A stretch of 64,000 nucleotides of DNA from Antedon mediterranea (GCF_964355755.1 NC_092677.1:21238101-21302100); one strand, 5' to 3'. Counted from the first letter of the stretch, positions 38,376 through 51,970 are shown. The notes: generated from the letters alone by a model not told the origin. Numbers and translations are program-made.

Positions 38376-39039
38376 AACCATTTTGAGCATTTCGAAAAAA
38401 CTTTTTCACACAAAACATCAAAGTTTACAAAATAGCTTCAAATCGCATTTGGAGACGTTTTAGACCATTTTGTGATTTTCGAAAAAACTTGTTAACATAA
38501 AAACACCAAAGTGCTCAGAATACCTTCAAATCGCATTTGGAGACGTTTTAGACCATTTTGTGATTTTCGAAAAAACTTGTTAACATAAAAACACCAAAGT
38601 GCTTAGAAAAGCTTCAAATCGCATTTGGAGACGTTTTAGACCATTTTGTGCATTTCGATGAAACTTGGTTACACAAAAACATCAAAGTGCTTAAAATCAC
38701 ATTTTGAGCATTTCGTTAAAACTTTTCACACAAAAACATCAAAGTCCACAAAATAGCTTAATATCGTATTTAAAAACGTTTTAGACCATTTTGAGCATTT
38801 CGAAAAAACTTTTCCACACAAAACATCAAAGTTTACAAAATAGCTTCAAATCGCATTTGGAGACGTTTTAGACCATTTTGTGATTTTCGAAAAAACTTGT
38901 TAACATAAAAACACCAAAGTGCTCAGAATACCTTCAAATCGTGTTTTGAGACGTTTTAGACCATTTTGTAATTTTCGAAAAAACTTGTTAACATAAAAAC
39001 ACCAAAGTGCTCAGAATACCTTCACATCGCATTTTGAGA

Positions 39040-39215
39040 CGTTTTAGACCATTTTGTGATTTTCGAAAAAACTTGTTAACATAAAAACACCAAAGTGCTT
39101 AGAATACCTTCACATCGCATTTTGAGACGTTTTAGACCATTTTGTGATTTTCGAAAAAACTTGTTAACATAAAAACACCAAAGTGCTTAGAAAAGCTTGA
39201 AATCGCATTTGGAGA
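39040..39215 (+). repeat. Single-monomer tandem gain in the D2-D3-D4 trio
   Basis: Two 88-bp monomers, 39040-39127 and 39128-39215, stand where other copies (for example 37876-37963) have one D4. The first is a hybrid: GTGCTTAG from D4 followed by AATACCTTCACATCG from D3. This is the product expected when D3 and D4 cross over out of step. Confidence 0.87.
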
Positions 39216-39875
39216 CGTTTTAGACCATTTTGTGCATTTCGATGAAACTTGGTTACACAAAAACATCAAAGTGCTTAAAATCACATTAGAAACCGTTTTA
39301 GACCATTTTGAGCATTTCGTTAAAACTTTTCACACAAAAACATCAAAGTCCACAAAATAGCTTAATATCGTATTTAAAAACGTTTTAGACCATTTTGAGC
39401 ATTTCGAAAAAACTTTTCCATACAAAACATCAAAGTTTACAAAATAGCTTCAAATCGCATTTGGAGACGTTTTAGACCATTTTGTGATTTTCGAAAAAAC
39501 TTGTTAACATAAAAACACCAAAGTGCTCAGAATACCTTCAAATCGTATTTTGAGACGTTTTAGACAATTTTGTGATTTTCGAAAAAACTTGTTAACATAA
39601 AAACACCAAAGTGCTTAGAAAAGCTTCAAATCGCATTTGGAGACGTTTTAGACCATTTTGTGCATTTCGATGAAACTTGGTTACACAAAAACATCAAAGT
39701 GCTTAAAATCACATTTTGAGCATTTCGTTAAAACTTTTCACACAAAAACATCAAAGAGCAAAAAATAGCTTAATATCGTATTTAAAAACGTTTTAGACCA
39801 TTTTGAGCATTTCGACAAAACTTTTTCACACAAAACATCAAAGTGTACAAAATAGCTTCAAATCGCATTTGGAGA

Positions 39876-40389
39876 CGTTTTAACCCATTTTGAGCATTTC
39901 GATAAAATTTTACACACAAAAACATCAAAGTCCACAAAATAGCTTAATATCGTATTTAAAAACGTTTTAGACCATTTTGAGCATTTCGAAAAAACTTTTC
40001 CACACAAAACATCAAAGTTTACAAAATAGCTTCAAATCGCATTTGGAGACGTTTTAGACCATTTTGTGATTTTCGAAAAAACTTGTTAACATAAAAACAC
40101 CAAAGTGCTCAGAATACCTTCAAATCGCATTTGAAGACGTTTTAGACCCTTTTGTGCATTTCGATGAAACTTGGTTACACAAAAACATCAAAGTGCTTAA
40201 AATCACATTAGAAACCGTTTTAGACCATTTTGAGCATTTCGTTAAAATTTTTCACACAAAAACATCAAAGAGCAAAAAATAGCTTAATATCGTATTTAAA
40301 AACGTTTTAGACCATTTTGAGCATTTCGACAAAACTTTTTCACACAAAACATCAAAGTGTACAGAATAGCTTCAAATCGCATTTGGAGA
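39876..40389 (+). repeat. 514-bp deletion version of the 746-bp unit
   Basis: F heads at 39876 and 40390 are 514 bp apart. The first monomer (39876-39962) is F in front (AACCC head, GATAAAATTTTACACAC) and A behind (TCCACAAAATAGC, ATCGTATTT). G (87 bp) and E+A (145 bp), together 232 bp, are missing, and 746 minus 232 is 514. The crossover lies in the shared stretch ACAAAAACATCAAAGT. Confidence 0.92.
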
Positions 40390-42065
40390 CGTTTTAACCC
40401 ATTTTGAGCATTTCGATAAAATTTTACACACAAAAACATCAAAGTGCACAAAATAGCTTAATATGGTATTTAAAAACGTTTTAGACCATTTTGAGCATTT
40501 CAACAAAACTTTTTCTCACAAAACATCAAAGTGTACAGAATAGCTTCAAATCGCATTTGGAGACGTTTTAGACCATTTTGTGCATTTCGATGAAACTTGG
40601 TTACACAAAAACATCAAAGTGCTTAAAATCACATTTTGAGCATTTCGTTAAAACTTTTCACACAAAAACATCAAAGTCCACAAAATAGCTTAATATCGTA
40701 TTTAAAAACGTTTTAGACCATTTTGAGCATTTCGAAAAAACTTTTCCACACAAAACATCAAAGTTTACAAAATAGCTTCAAATCGCATTTGGAGACGTTT
40801 TAGACCATTTTGTGATTTTCGAAAAAACTTGTTAACATAAAAACACCAAAGTGCTCAGAATACCTTCAAATCGTGTTTTGAGACGTTTTAGACCATTTTG
40901 TAATTTTCGAAAAAACTTGTTAACATAAAAACACCAAAGTGCTCAGAATACCTTCACATCGCATTTTGAGACGTTTTAGACCATTTTGTGATTTTCGAAA
41001 AAACTTGTTAACATAAAAACACCAAAGTGCTTAGAAAAGCTTGAAATCGCATTTGGAGACGTTTTAGACCATTTTGTGCATTTCGATGAAACTTGGTTAA
41101 AGTGCTTAAAATCACATTTTGAGCATTTCGTTAAAACTTTTCACACAAAAACATCAAAGAGTAAAAAATAGCTTAATATCGTATTTAAAAACGTTTTAGG
41201 CCATTTTGAGCATTTCGACAAAATTTTTTCACACAAAACATCAAAGTGTACAGAATAGCTTTAAATCGCATTTGGAGACGTTTTAGACCATTTTGTTCAT
41301 TTCGATGAAACAAAAACACAAAAACATCAAATTGCACAAAATGGCTTAATATGATATGGGAAAACGTTTTAGACCATTTTGAACATTTCGTTAAAAGTTT
41401 TCACAAAAAAACATCAAAGTCCACAAAATAGCTTAATATCGTATTTAAAAACGTTTTAGACCATTTTGAGCATTTTGAAAAAAATTTTTCACACAAAACA
41501 TCAAAGTTTACAAAATAGCTTCAAATCGCATTTGGAGACGTTTTAGACCATTTTGTGATTTTCGAAAAAACTTGTTAACATAAAAACACCAAAGTGCTCA
41601 GAATACCTTCAAATCGCATTTTGAGACGTTTTAGACCATTTTGTGATTTTCGAAAAAACTTGTTAACATAAAAACACCAGAGTGCTCAGAATACCTTCAA
41701 ATCGTGTTTTGAGACGTTTTAGACCATTTTGTGATTTTGGAAAAACTTGTTAACATAAAAACACCAAAGTGCTCAGAATACCTTCAAATCACATTTGGAG
41801 ACGTTTTAGACCATTTTGTGATTTTCGAAAAAACTTGTTAACATAAAAACACCAAAGTGCTCAGAAAAGCTTCAAATCGCAATTGGAGACGTTTTAAACC
41901 ATTTTGTTCATTTCGATGAAACTTGGTTACACAAAAACATCAAATTGCACAAAATGGCTTAATATGGTATGGGAAAACGTTTTAGACCATTTTGAACATT
42001 TCAAGAAAACTTTTTCACACAAAACTTCAAAGTGTACAGAATAGCTTCAAATCGCATTAGAAACC

Positions 42066-44341
42066 GTTTTAGACCATTTTGAGCATTTCGAAAAAACTTT
42101 TTCACACAAAACATCAAAGTTTACAAAATAGCTTCAAATCGCATTTGGAGACGTTTTAGACCATTTTGTGATTTTCGAAAAAACTTGTTAACATAAAAAC
42201 ACCAAAGTGCTCAGAATACCTTCAAATCGCATTTTGAGACGTTTTAGACCATTTTGTGATTTTCGAAAAAACTTGTTAACATAAAAACACCAAAGTGCTC
42301 AGAATACCTTCAAATCGTGTTTTGAGACGTTTTAGACCATTTTGTGATTTTCGAAAAAACTTGTTAACATAAAAACACCAAAGTGCTCAGAATACCTTCA
42401 AATCGCATTTTGAGACGTTTTAGACCATTTTGTGATTTTCGAAAAAACTTGATAAAATAAAAACACCAAAGTGCTCAGAATACCTTCAAATCGTGTTTTG
42501 AGACGTTTTAGACCATTTTGTAATTTTCGAAAAAACTTGTTAACATAAAAACACCAAAGTGCTCAGAATACCTTCACATCGCATTTTGAGACGTTTTAGA
42601 CCATTTTGTGATTTTCGAAAAAACTTGTTAACATAAAAACACCAAAGTGCTCAGAAAAGCTTCAAATCGCATTTGGAGACGTTTTAAACCATTTTGTTCA
42701 TTTCGATGAAACTTGGTTACACAAAAACATCAAAGAGCACAAAAGTATTTAAAAACGTTTTAGACCATTTTGAGCATTCCGACAAAACTTTTTCACACAA
42801 AACATCAAAGTGTACAGAATAGCTTTAAATCGCATTTGGAGACGTTTTAGACCATTTTGTAGTTTTCGAAAAAACTTGTTAACATAAAAACACAAAAGAG
42901 CTTCAAATCGCATTTGGAGACGTTTTAGACCCTTTTGTGCATTTCGATGAAACTTGGTTACACAAAAACATCAAAGTGCTTAAAATCACATTAGAAACCG
43001 TTTTAGACCATTTTGAGCATTTCGTTAAAACTTTTCACACAAAAACATCAAAGTCCACAAAATAGCTTAATATCGTATTCAAAAATGTTTTAGACCATTT
43101 TGAGCATTTCGAAAAAACTTTTCCACACAAAACATCAAAGTTTACAAAATAGCTTCAAATCGCATTTGGAGACGTTTTAGACCATTTTGTGATTTTCGAA
43201 AAAACTTGTTAACATAAAAACACCAAAGTGCTCAGAATACCTTCAAATCGCATTTTGAGACGTTTTAGACCATTTTGTGATTTTCGAAAAAACTTGTTAA
43301 CATAAAAACACCAAAGTGCTCAGAATACCTTCAAATCGTGTTTTGAGACGTTTTAGACCATTTTGTGATTTTCGAAAAAACTTGTTAACATAAAAACACC
43401 AAAGTGCTCAGAATACCTTCAAATCGCATTTTGAGACGTTTTAGACCATTTTGTGATTTTCGAAAAAACTTGATAAAATAAAAACACCAAAGTGCTCAGA
43501 ATACCTTCAAATCGTGTTTTGAGACGTTTTAGACCATTTTGTAATTTTCGAAAAAACTTGTTAACATAAAAACACCAAAGTGCTCAGAATACCTTCACAT
43601 CGCATTTTGAGACGTTTTAGACCATTTTGTGATTTTCGAAAAAACTTGTTAACATAAAAACACCAAAGTGCTCAGAAAAGCTTCAAATCGCATTTGGAGA
43701 CGTTTTAAACCATTTTGTTCATTTCGATGAAACTTGGTTACACAAAAACATCAAAGAGCACAAAAGTATTTAAAAACGTTTTAGACCATTTTGAGCATTC
43801 CGACAAAACTTTTTCACACAAAACATCAAAGTGTACAGAATAGCTTTAAATCGCATTTGGAGACGTTTTAGACCATTTTGTAGTTTTCGAAAAAACTTGT
43901 TAACATAAAAACACAAAAGAGCTTCAAATCGCATTTGGAGACGTTTTAGACCCTTTTGTGCATTTCGATGAAACTTGGTTACACAAAAACATCAAAGTGC
44001 TTAAAATCACATTAGAAACCGTTTTAGACCATTTTGAGCATTTCGTTAAAACTTTTCACACAAAAACATCAAAGTCCACAAAATAGCTTAATATCGTATT
44101 CAAAAATGTTTTAGACCATTTTGAGCATTTCGAAAAAACTTTTCCACACAAAACATCAAAGTTTACAAAATAGCTTCAAATCGCATTTGGAGACGTTTTA
44201 GACCATTTTGTGATTTTCGAAAAAACTTGTTAACATAAAAACACCAAAGTGCTCAGAATACCTTCAAATCGCATTTTGAGACGTTTTAGACCATTTTGTG
44301 ATTTTCGAAAAAACTTGTTAACATAAAAACACCAAAGTGCT
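42066..44341 (+). repeat. 1021-bp tandem duplication, about 2.2 copies
   Basis: Copies 42066-43086, 43087-44107 and a partial 44108-44341. The unusual CTTGATAAAATAAA occurs at 42448 and 43469, and GTATTCAAAAATGTTTT near 43,076 and 44,097, each 1021 bp apart. Each full copy holds one L-M-N trio, the only such trios between 36.2 and 51.5 kb. One difference seen is CTTTTTCAC near 42,091 against CTTTTCCAC in the later copies. Confidence 0.9.
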
Positions 44342-44369
44342 TAGAAAAGCTTCAAATCGCATTTGGAGA

Positions 44370-44398
44370 CGTTTTAGACCATTTTTTGCATTTGGAGA
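44370..44398 (+). repeat. 29-bp micro-monomer (large internal deletion)
   Basis: Successive heads lie at 44370 and 44399, only 29 bp apart. The sequence begins as a class E variant (GACCATTTTTTGCATTT) and jumps to the standard tail (GCATTTGGAGA). GCATTT occurs in both places, so about 59 bp were lost across a 6-bp microhomology. I found no second copy of this joint. Confidence 0.9.
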
Positions 44399-47144
44399 CG
44401 TTTTAGACCATTTTGTGCATTTCGATGAAACTTGGTTACACAAAAACATCAAAGTGTACAGAATAGCTTCAAATCGCATTAGAAACCGTTTTAGACCATT
44501 TTGAGCATTTCGAAAAAACTTTTTCACACAAAACATCAAAGTGTACAAAATAGCTTCAAATCGCATTTGGAGACGTTTTAGACAATTTTGTGATTTTCGA
44601 AAAAACTTGTTTACATAAAAACACCAAAGTGCTCAGAATAGCTTCCAATCGCATTTTGAGACGTTTTAGACCCTTTTGTGCATTTCGATGAAACTTGGTT
44701 ACACAAAAACATCAAAGTGCTTAAAATCACAGTAGAAACCGTTTTAGACCATTTTGAGCATTTCGTTAAAATTTTTCACAGAAAAACATCAAAGAGCAAA
44801 AAATAGCTTAATATCGTATTTAAAAACGTTTTAGACCATTTTGAGCATTTCGACAAAACTTTTTCACACAAAACATCAAAGTGTACAGATAAGCTTCAAA
44901 TCGCATTTGGAGACGTTTTAAACCATTTTGAGCATTTCGATAAAATTTTACACACAAAAATATCAAAGTGCACAAAATAGCTTAATATGGTATTTAAAAA
45001 CGTTTTAGACCATTTTGAGCATTTCAACAAAACTTTTTCTCACAAAACATCAAAGTGTACAGAATAGCTTCAAATCGCATTTGGAGACGTTTTAGACCAT
45101 TTTGTGCATTTCGATTAAACTTGGTTACACAAAAACATCAAAGTGCTTAAAATCACATTTTGAGCATTTCGTTAAAACTTTTCACACAAAAACATCAAAG
45201 TCCACAAAATAGCTTAATATCGTATTTAAAAACGTTTTAGACCATTTTGAGCATTTCGAAAAAACTTTTTCACACAAAACATCAAAGTTTACAAAATAGC
45301 TTCAAATCGCATTTGCAGACGTTTTAGACCATTTTGTGATTTTCGAAAAAAACTTGTTAACATAAAAACACCAAAGTGCTCAGAATACCTTCAAATCGCA
45401 TTTGGAGACGTTTTAGACCATTTTGTGATTTTCGAAAAAACTTGTTAACATAAAAACACCAAAGTGCTTAGAAAAGCTTCAAATCGCATTTGGAGACGTT
45501 TTAGACCATTTTGTGCATTTCGATGAAACTTGGTTACACAAAAACATCAAAGTGCTTAAAATCACATTTTGAGCATTTCGTTAAAACTTTTCACACAAAA
45601 ACATCAAAGTCCACAAAATAGCTTAATATCGTATTTAAAAACGTTTTAGACCATTTTGAGCATTTCGAAAAAACTTTTCCACACAAAACATCAAAGTTTA
45701 CAAAATAGCTTCAAATCGCATTTGGAGACGTTTTAGACCATTTTGTGATTTTCGAAAAAACTTGTTAACATAAAAACACCAAAGTGCTCAGAATACCTTC
45801 AAATCGTGTTTTGAGACGTTTTAGACCATTTTGTAATTTTCGAAAAAACTTGTTAACATAAAAACACCAAAGTGCAAAGAATACCTTCACATCGCATTTT
45901 GAGACGTTTTAGACCATTTTGTGATTTTCGAAAAAACTTGTTAACATAAAGACACCAAAGTGCTTAGAAAAGCTTGAAATCGCATTTGGAGACGTTTTAG
46001 ACCATTTTGTGCATTTCGATGAAACTTGGTTACACAAAAACATCAAAGTGCTTAAATTCACATTAGAAACCGTTTTAGACCATTTTGAGCATTTCGTTAA
46101 AACTTTTCACACAAAAACATCAAAGTCCACAAAATAGCTTATTATCGTATTTAAAAACGTTTTAGACCATTTTGAGCATTTCGAAAAAACTTTTCCATAC
46201 AAAACATCAAAGTTTACAAAATAGCTTCAAATCGCATTTGGAGACGTTTTAGACCATTTTGTGATTTTCGAAAAAACTTGTTAACATAAAAACACCAAAG
46301 TGCTCAGAATACCTTCAAATCGTATTTTGAGACGTTTTAGACAATTTTGTGATTTTCGAAAAAACTTGTTAACATAAAAACACCAAAGTGCTTAGAAAAG
46401 CTTCAAATCGCATTTGGAGACGTTTTAGACCATTTTGTGCATTTCGATGAAACTTTGTTACACAAAAACATCAAAGTGCTTAAAATCACATTTTGAGCAT
46501 TTCGTTAAAACTTTTCACACAAAAACATCAAAGAGCAAAAAATAGCTTAATATCGTATTTAAAAACGTTTTAGACCATTTTGAGCATTTCGACAAAACTT
46601 TTTCACACAAAACATCAAAGTGTACAAAATAGCTTCAAATCGCATTTGGAGACGTTTTAGACAATTTTGTGATTTTCGAAAAAACTTGTTTACATAAAAA
46701 CACCAAAGTGCTAAGAATAGCTTCCAATCGCATTTGGAGACGTTTTAGACCCTTTTGTGCATTTCGATGAAACTTGGTTACACAAAAACATCAAAGTGCC
46801 TAAAATCACATTAGAAACCGTTTTAGAACATTTTGAGCATTTCGTTAAAATTTTTCACAGAAAAACATCAAAGAGCAAAAAATAGCTTAATATCGTATTT
46901 AAAAACGTTTTAGACCATTTTGAGCATTTCGACAAAACTTTTTCACAAAAAACAACAAAGTGTACAGAATAGCTTCAAATCGCATTTGGAGACGTTTTAA
47001 CCCATTTTGAGCATTTCGATAAAATTTTACACACAAAAACATCAAAGTGCACAAAATAGCTTAATATGGTATTTAAAAACGTTTTAGACCATTTTGAGCA
47101 TTTCAACAAAACTTTTTCTCACAAAACATCAAAGTGTACAGAAT

Positions 47145-50100
47145 AGCTTCAAATCGCATTTGGAGACGTTTTAGACCATTTTGTGCATTTCGATGAAACT
47201 TGGTTACACAAAAACATCAAAGTGCTTAAAATCACATTTTGAGCATTTCGTTAAAACTTTTCACACAAAAACATCAAAGTCCACAAAATAGCTTAATATC
47301 GTATTTAAAAACGTTTTAGACCATTTTGAGCATTTCGAAAAAACTTTTCCACACAAAACATCAAAGTTTACAAAATAGCTTCAAATCGCATTTGGAGACG
47401 TTTTAGACCATTTTGTGATTTTCGAAAAAACTTGTTAACATAAAAACACCAAAGTGCTCAGAATACCTTCAAATCGTGTTTTGAGACGTTTTAGACCATT
47501 TTGTAATTTTCGAAAAAACTTGTTAACATAAAAACACCAAAGTGCTCAGAATACCTTCACATCGCATTTTGAGACGTTTTAGACCATTTTGTGATTTTCG
47601 AAAAAACTTGTTAACATAAAAACACCAAAGTGCTTAGAAAAGCTTGAAATCGCATTTGGAGACGTTTTAGACCATTTTGTGCATTTCGATGAAACTTGGT
47701 TACACAAAAACATCAAAGTGCTTAAAATCACATTAGAAACCGTTTTAGACCATTTTGAGCATTTCGTTAAAACTTTTCACACAAAAACATCAAAGTCCAC
47801 AAAATAGCTTAATATCGTATTTAAAAACGTTTTAGACCATTTTGAGCATTTCGAAAAAACTTTTCCACACAAAACATCAAAGTTTACAAAATAGCTTCAA
47901 ATCGCATTTGGAGACGTTTTAGACCATTTTGTGATTTTCGAAAAAACTTGTTAACATAAAAACACCAAAGTGCTCAGAATACCTTCAAATCGTATTTTGA
48001 GACGTTTTAGACAATTTTGTGATTTTCAAAAAAACTTGTTAACATAAAAACACCAAAGTGCTTAGAAAAGCTTCATATCGCATTTGGAGACGTTTTAGAC
48101 CATTTTGTGCATTTCGATGAAACTTGGTTACACAAAAACATCAAAGTGCTTAAAATCACATTTTGAGCATTTCGTTAAAACTTTTCACACAAAAACATCA
48201 AAGAGCAAAAAATAGCTTAATATCGTATTTAAAAACGTTTTAGACCATTTTGAGCATTTCGACAAAACTTTTTCACACAAAACATCAAAGTGTACAAAAT
48301 AGCTTCAAATCGCATTTGGAGACGTTTTAGACAATTTTGTGATTTTCGAAAAAACTTGTTTACATAAAAACACCAAAGTGCTAAGAATAGCTTCCAATGG
48401 CATTTGGAGACGTTTTAGACCCTTTTGTGCATTTCGATGAAACTTGGTTACACAAAAACATCAAAGTGCTTAAAATCACATTAGAAACCGTTTTAGAACA
48501 TTTTGAGCATTTCGTTAAAATTTTTCACAGAAAAACATGAAAAGAGAAAAAAAATAGCTTAATATCGTATTTAAAAACGTTTTAGACCATTTTGAGCATT
48601 TCGACAAAACTTTTTCACACAAAACAACAAAGTGTACAGAATAGCTTCAAATCGCATTTGGAGACGTTTTAACCCATTTTGAGCATTTCGATAAAATTTT
48701 ACACACAAAAACATCAAAGTGCACAAAATAGCTTAATATGGTATTTAAAAACGTTTTAGACCATTTTGAGCATTTCAACAAAACTTTTTCTCACAAAACA
48801 TCAAAGTGTACAGAATAGCTTCAAATCGCATTTGGAGACGTTTTAGACCATTTTGTGCATTTCGATGAAACTTGGTTACACAAAAACATCAAAGTGCTTA
48901 AAATCACATTTTGAGCATTTCGTTAAAACTTTTCACACAAAAACATCAAAGTCCACAAAATAGCTTTATATCGTATTTAAAAACGTTTTAGACCATTTTG
49001 AGCATTTCGAAAAAACTTTTCCACACAAAACATCAAAGTTTACAAAATAGCTTCAAATCGCATTTGGAGACGTTTTAGACCATTTTGTGATTTTCGAAAA
49101 AACTTGTTAACATAAAAACACCAAAGTGCTCAGAATACCTTCAAATCGCATTTGGAGACGTTTTAGACCCTTTTGTGCATTTCGATGAAACTTGGTTACA
49201 CAAAAACATCAAAGTGCTTAAAATCACATTAGAAACCGTTTTAGACCATTTTGAGCATTTCGTTAAAATTTTTCACAGAAAAACATCAAAGAGCAAAAAA
49301 TAGCTTAATATCGTATTTAAAAACGTTTTAGACCATTTTGAGCATTTCGACAAAACTTTTTCACACAAAACATCAAAGTGTACAGAATAGCTTCAAATCG
49401 CATTTGGAGACGTTTTAACCCATTTTGAGCATTTCGATAAAATTGTACACACAAAAACATCAAAGTGCACAAAATAGCTTAATATGGTATTTAAAAACGT
49501 TTTAGACCATTTTGAGCATTTCAACAAAACTTTTTCTCACAAAACATCAAAGTGTACAGAATAGCTTCAAATCGCATTTGGAGACGTTTTAGACCATTTT
49601 GTGCATTTCGATGAAACTTGGTTACACAAAAACATCAAAGTGCTTAAAATCACATTTTGAGCATTTCGTTAAAACTTTTCACACAAAAACATCAAAGTCC
49701 ACAAAATAGCTTAATATCGTATTTAAAAACGTTTTAGACCATTTTGAGCATTTCGTAAAAACTTTTCCACACAAAACATCAAAGTTTACAAAATAGCTTC
49801 AAATCGCATTTGGAGACGTTTTAGACCATTTTGTGATTTTCGAAAAAAACTTGTTAACATAAAAACACCAAAGTGCTCAGAATACCTTCAAATCGTGTTT
49901 TGAGACGTTTTAGACCATTTTGTAATTTTCGAAAAAACTTGTTAACATAAAAACACCAAAGTGCTCAGAATACCTTCACATCGCATTTTGAGACGTTTTA
50001 GACCATTTTGTGATTTTCGAAAAAACTTGTTAACATAAAAACACCAAAGTGCTTAGAAAAGCTTGAAATCGCATTTGGAGACGTTTTAGACCATTTTGTG

Positions 50101-51970
50101 CATTTCGATGAAACTTGGTTAAAGTGCTTAAAATCACATTTTGAGCATTTCGTTAAAACTTTTCACACAAAAACATCAAAGAGTAAAAAATAGCTTAATA
50201 TCGTATTTAAAAACGTTTTAGACCATTTTGAGCATTTCGACAAAATTTTTTCACACAAAACATCAAAGTGTACAGAATAGCTTTAAATCGCATTTGGAGA
50301 CGTTTTAGACCATTTTGTTCATTTCGATGAAACAAAAACACAAAAACATCAAATTGCACAAAATGGCTTAATATGATATGGGAAAACGTTTTAGACCATT
50401 TTGAACATTTCGTTAAAAGTTTTCACAAAAAAACATCAAAGTCCACAAAATAGCTTAATATCGTATTTAAAAACGTTTTAGACCATTTTGAGCATTTCGA
50501 AAAAACTTTTTCACACAAAACATCAAAGTTTACAAAATAGCTTCAAATCGCATTTGGAGACGTTTTAGACCATTTTGTGATTTTCGAAAAAACTTGTTAA
50601 CATAAAAACACCAAAGTGCTCAGAATACCTTCAAATCGCATTTTGAGACGTTTTAGACCATTTTGTGATTTTCGAAAAAACTTGTTAACATAAAAACACC
50701 AAAGTGCTCAGAATACCTTCAAATCGTGTTTTGAGACGTTTTAGACCATTTTGTGATTTTGGAAAAACTTGTTAACATAAAAACACCAAAGTGCTCAGAA
50801 TACCTTCAAATCGCATTTGGAGACGTTTTAGACCATTTTGTGATTTTCGAAAAAACTTGTTAACATAAAAACACCAAAGTGCTCAGAAAAGCTTCAAATC
50901 GCAATTGGAGACGTTTTAAACCATTTTGTTCATTTCGATGAAACTTGGTTACACAAAAACATCAAATTGCACAAAATGGCTTTATATGGTATGGGAAAAC
51001 GTTTTAGACCATTTTGAACATTTCGAGAAAACTTTTTCACACAAAACTTCAAAGTTTACAGAATAGCTTCAAATCGCATTAGAAACCGTTTTAGACCATT
51101 TTGAGCATTTCGAAAAAACTTTTTCACACAAAAAATCAAAGTTTACAAAATAGCTTCAAATCGCATTTGGAGACGTTTTAGACCATTTTGTGATTTTCGA
51201 AAAAACTTGTTAACATAAAAACACCAAAGTGCTCAGAATACCTTCAAATCGCATTTTGAGACGTTTTAGACCATTTTGTGATTTTCGAAAAAACTTGTTA
51301 ACATAAAAATACCAAAGTGCTCAGAATACCTTCAAATCGTGTTTTGAGACGTTTTAGACCATTTTGTGATTTTCGAAAAAACTTGTTAACATAAAAACAC
51401 CAAAGTGCTCAGAATACCTTCAAATCGCATTTGGAGACGTTTTAGACCATTTTGTGATTTTCGAAAAAACTTGTTAACATAAAAACACCAAAGTGCTCAG
51501 AAAAGCTTCAAATCACATTTGGAGACGTTTTAAACCATTTTGTTCATTTCGATGAAACTTGGTTACACAAAAATATCAAAGAGCACAAAAGTATTTAAAA
51601 ACGTTTTAGACCATTTTGAGCATTCCGACAAAACTTTTTCACACAAAACATCAAAGTGTACAGAATAGCTTTAAATCGCATTTGGAGACGTTTTAGACCA
51701 TTTTGTAGTTTTCGAAAAAACTTGTTAACATAAAAACACAAAAGAGCTTCAAATCGCATTTGGAGACGTTTTAGACCCTTTTGTGCATTTCGATGAAACT
51801 TGGTTACACAAAAACATCAAAGTGCTTAAAATCACATTAGAAACCGTTTTAGACCATTTTGAGCATTTCGTTAAAACTTTTCACACAAAAACATCAAAGT
51901 CCACAAAATAGCTTAATATCGTATTCAAAAACGTTTTAGACCATTTTGAGCATTTCGAAAAAACTTTTCC
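47145..51970 (+). repeat. Segmental copy of about 4,170-8,990
   Basis: Right-hand partner of the 42,97x-bp displacement pair. It carries the 746-bp unit (48665-49410), the 132-bp E+A form (50082-50213), H, J-K and one L-M-N trio (near 51.6 kb) in the same order as the left member. Before 47,145 the neighbour is G rather than D. Confidence 0.85.
48665..49410 (+). repeat. 746-bp higher-order unit
   Basis: F heads at 48665 and 49411 are 746 bp apart with the same internal order. The unit after it carries ATTGTACACAC instead of ATTTTACACAC. Confidence 0.88.
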
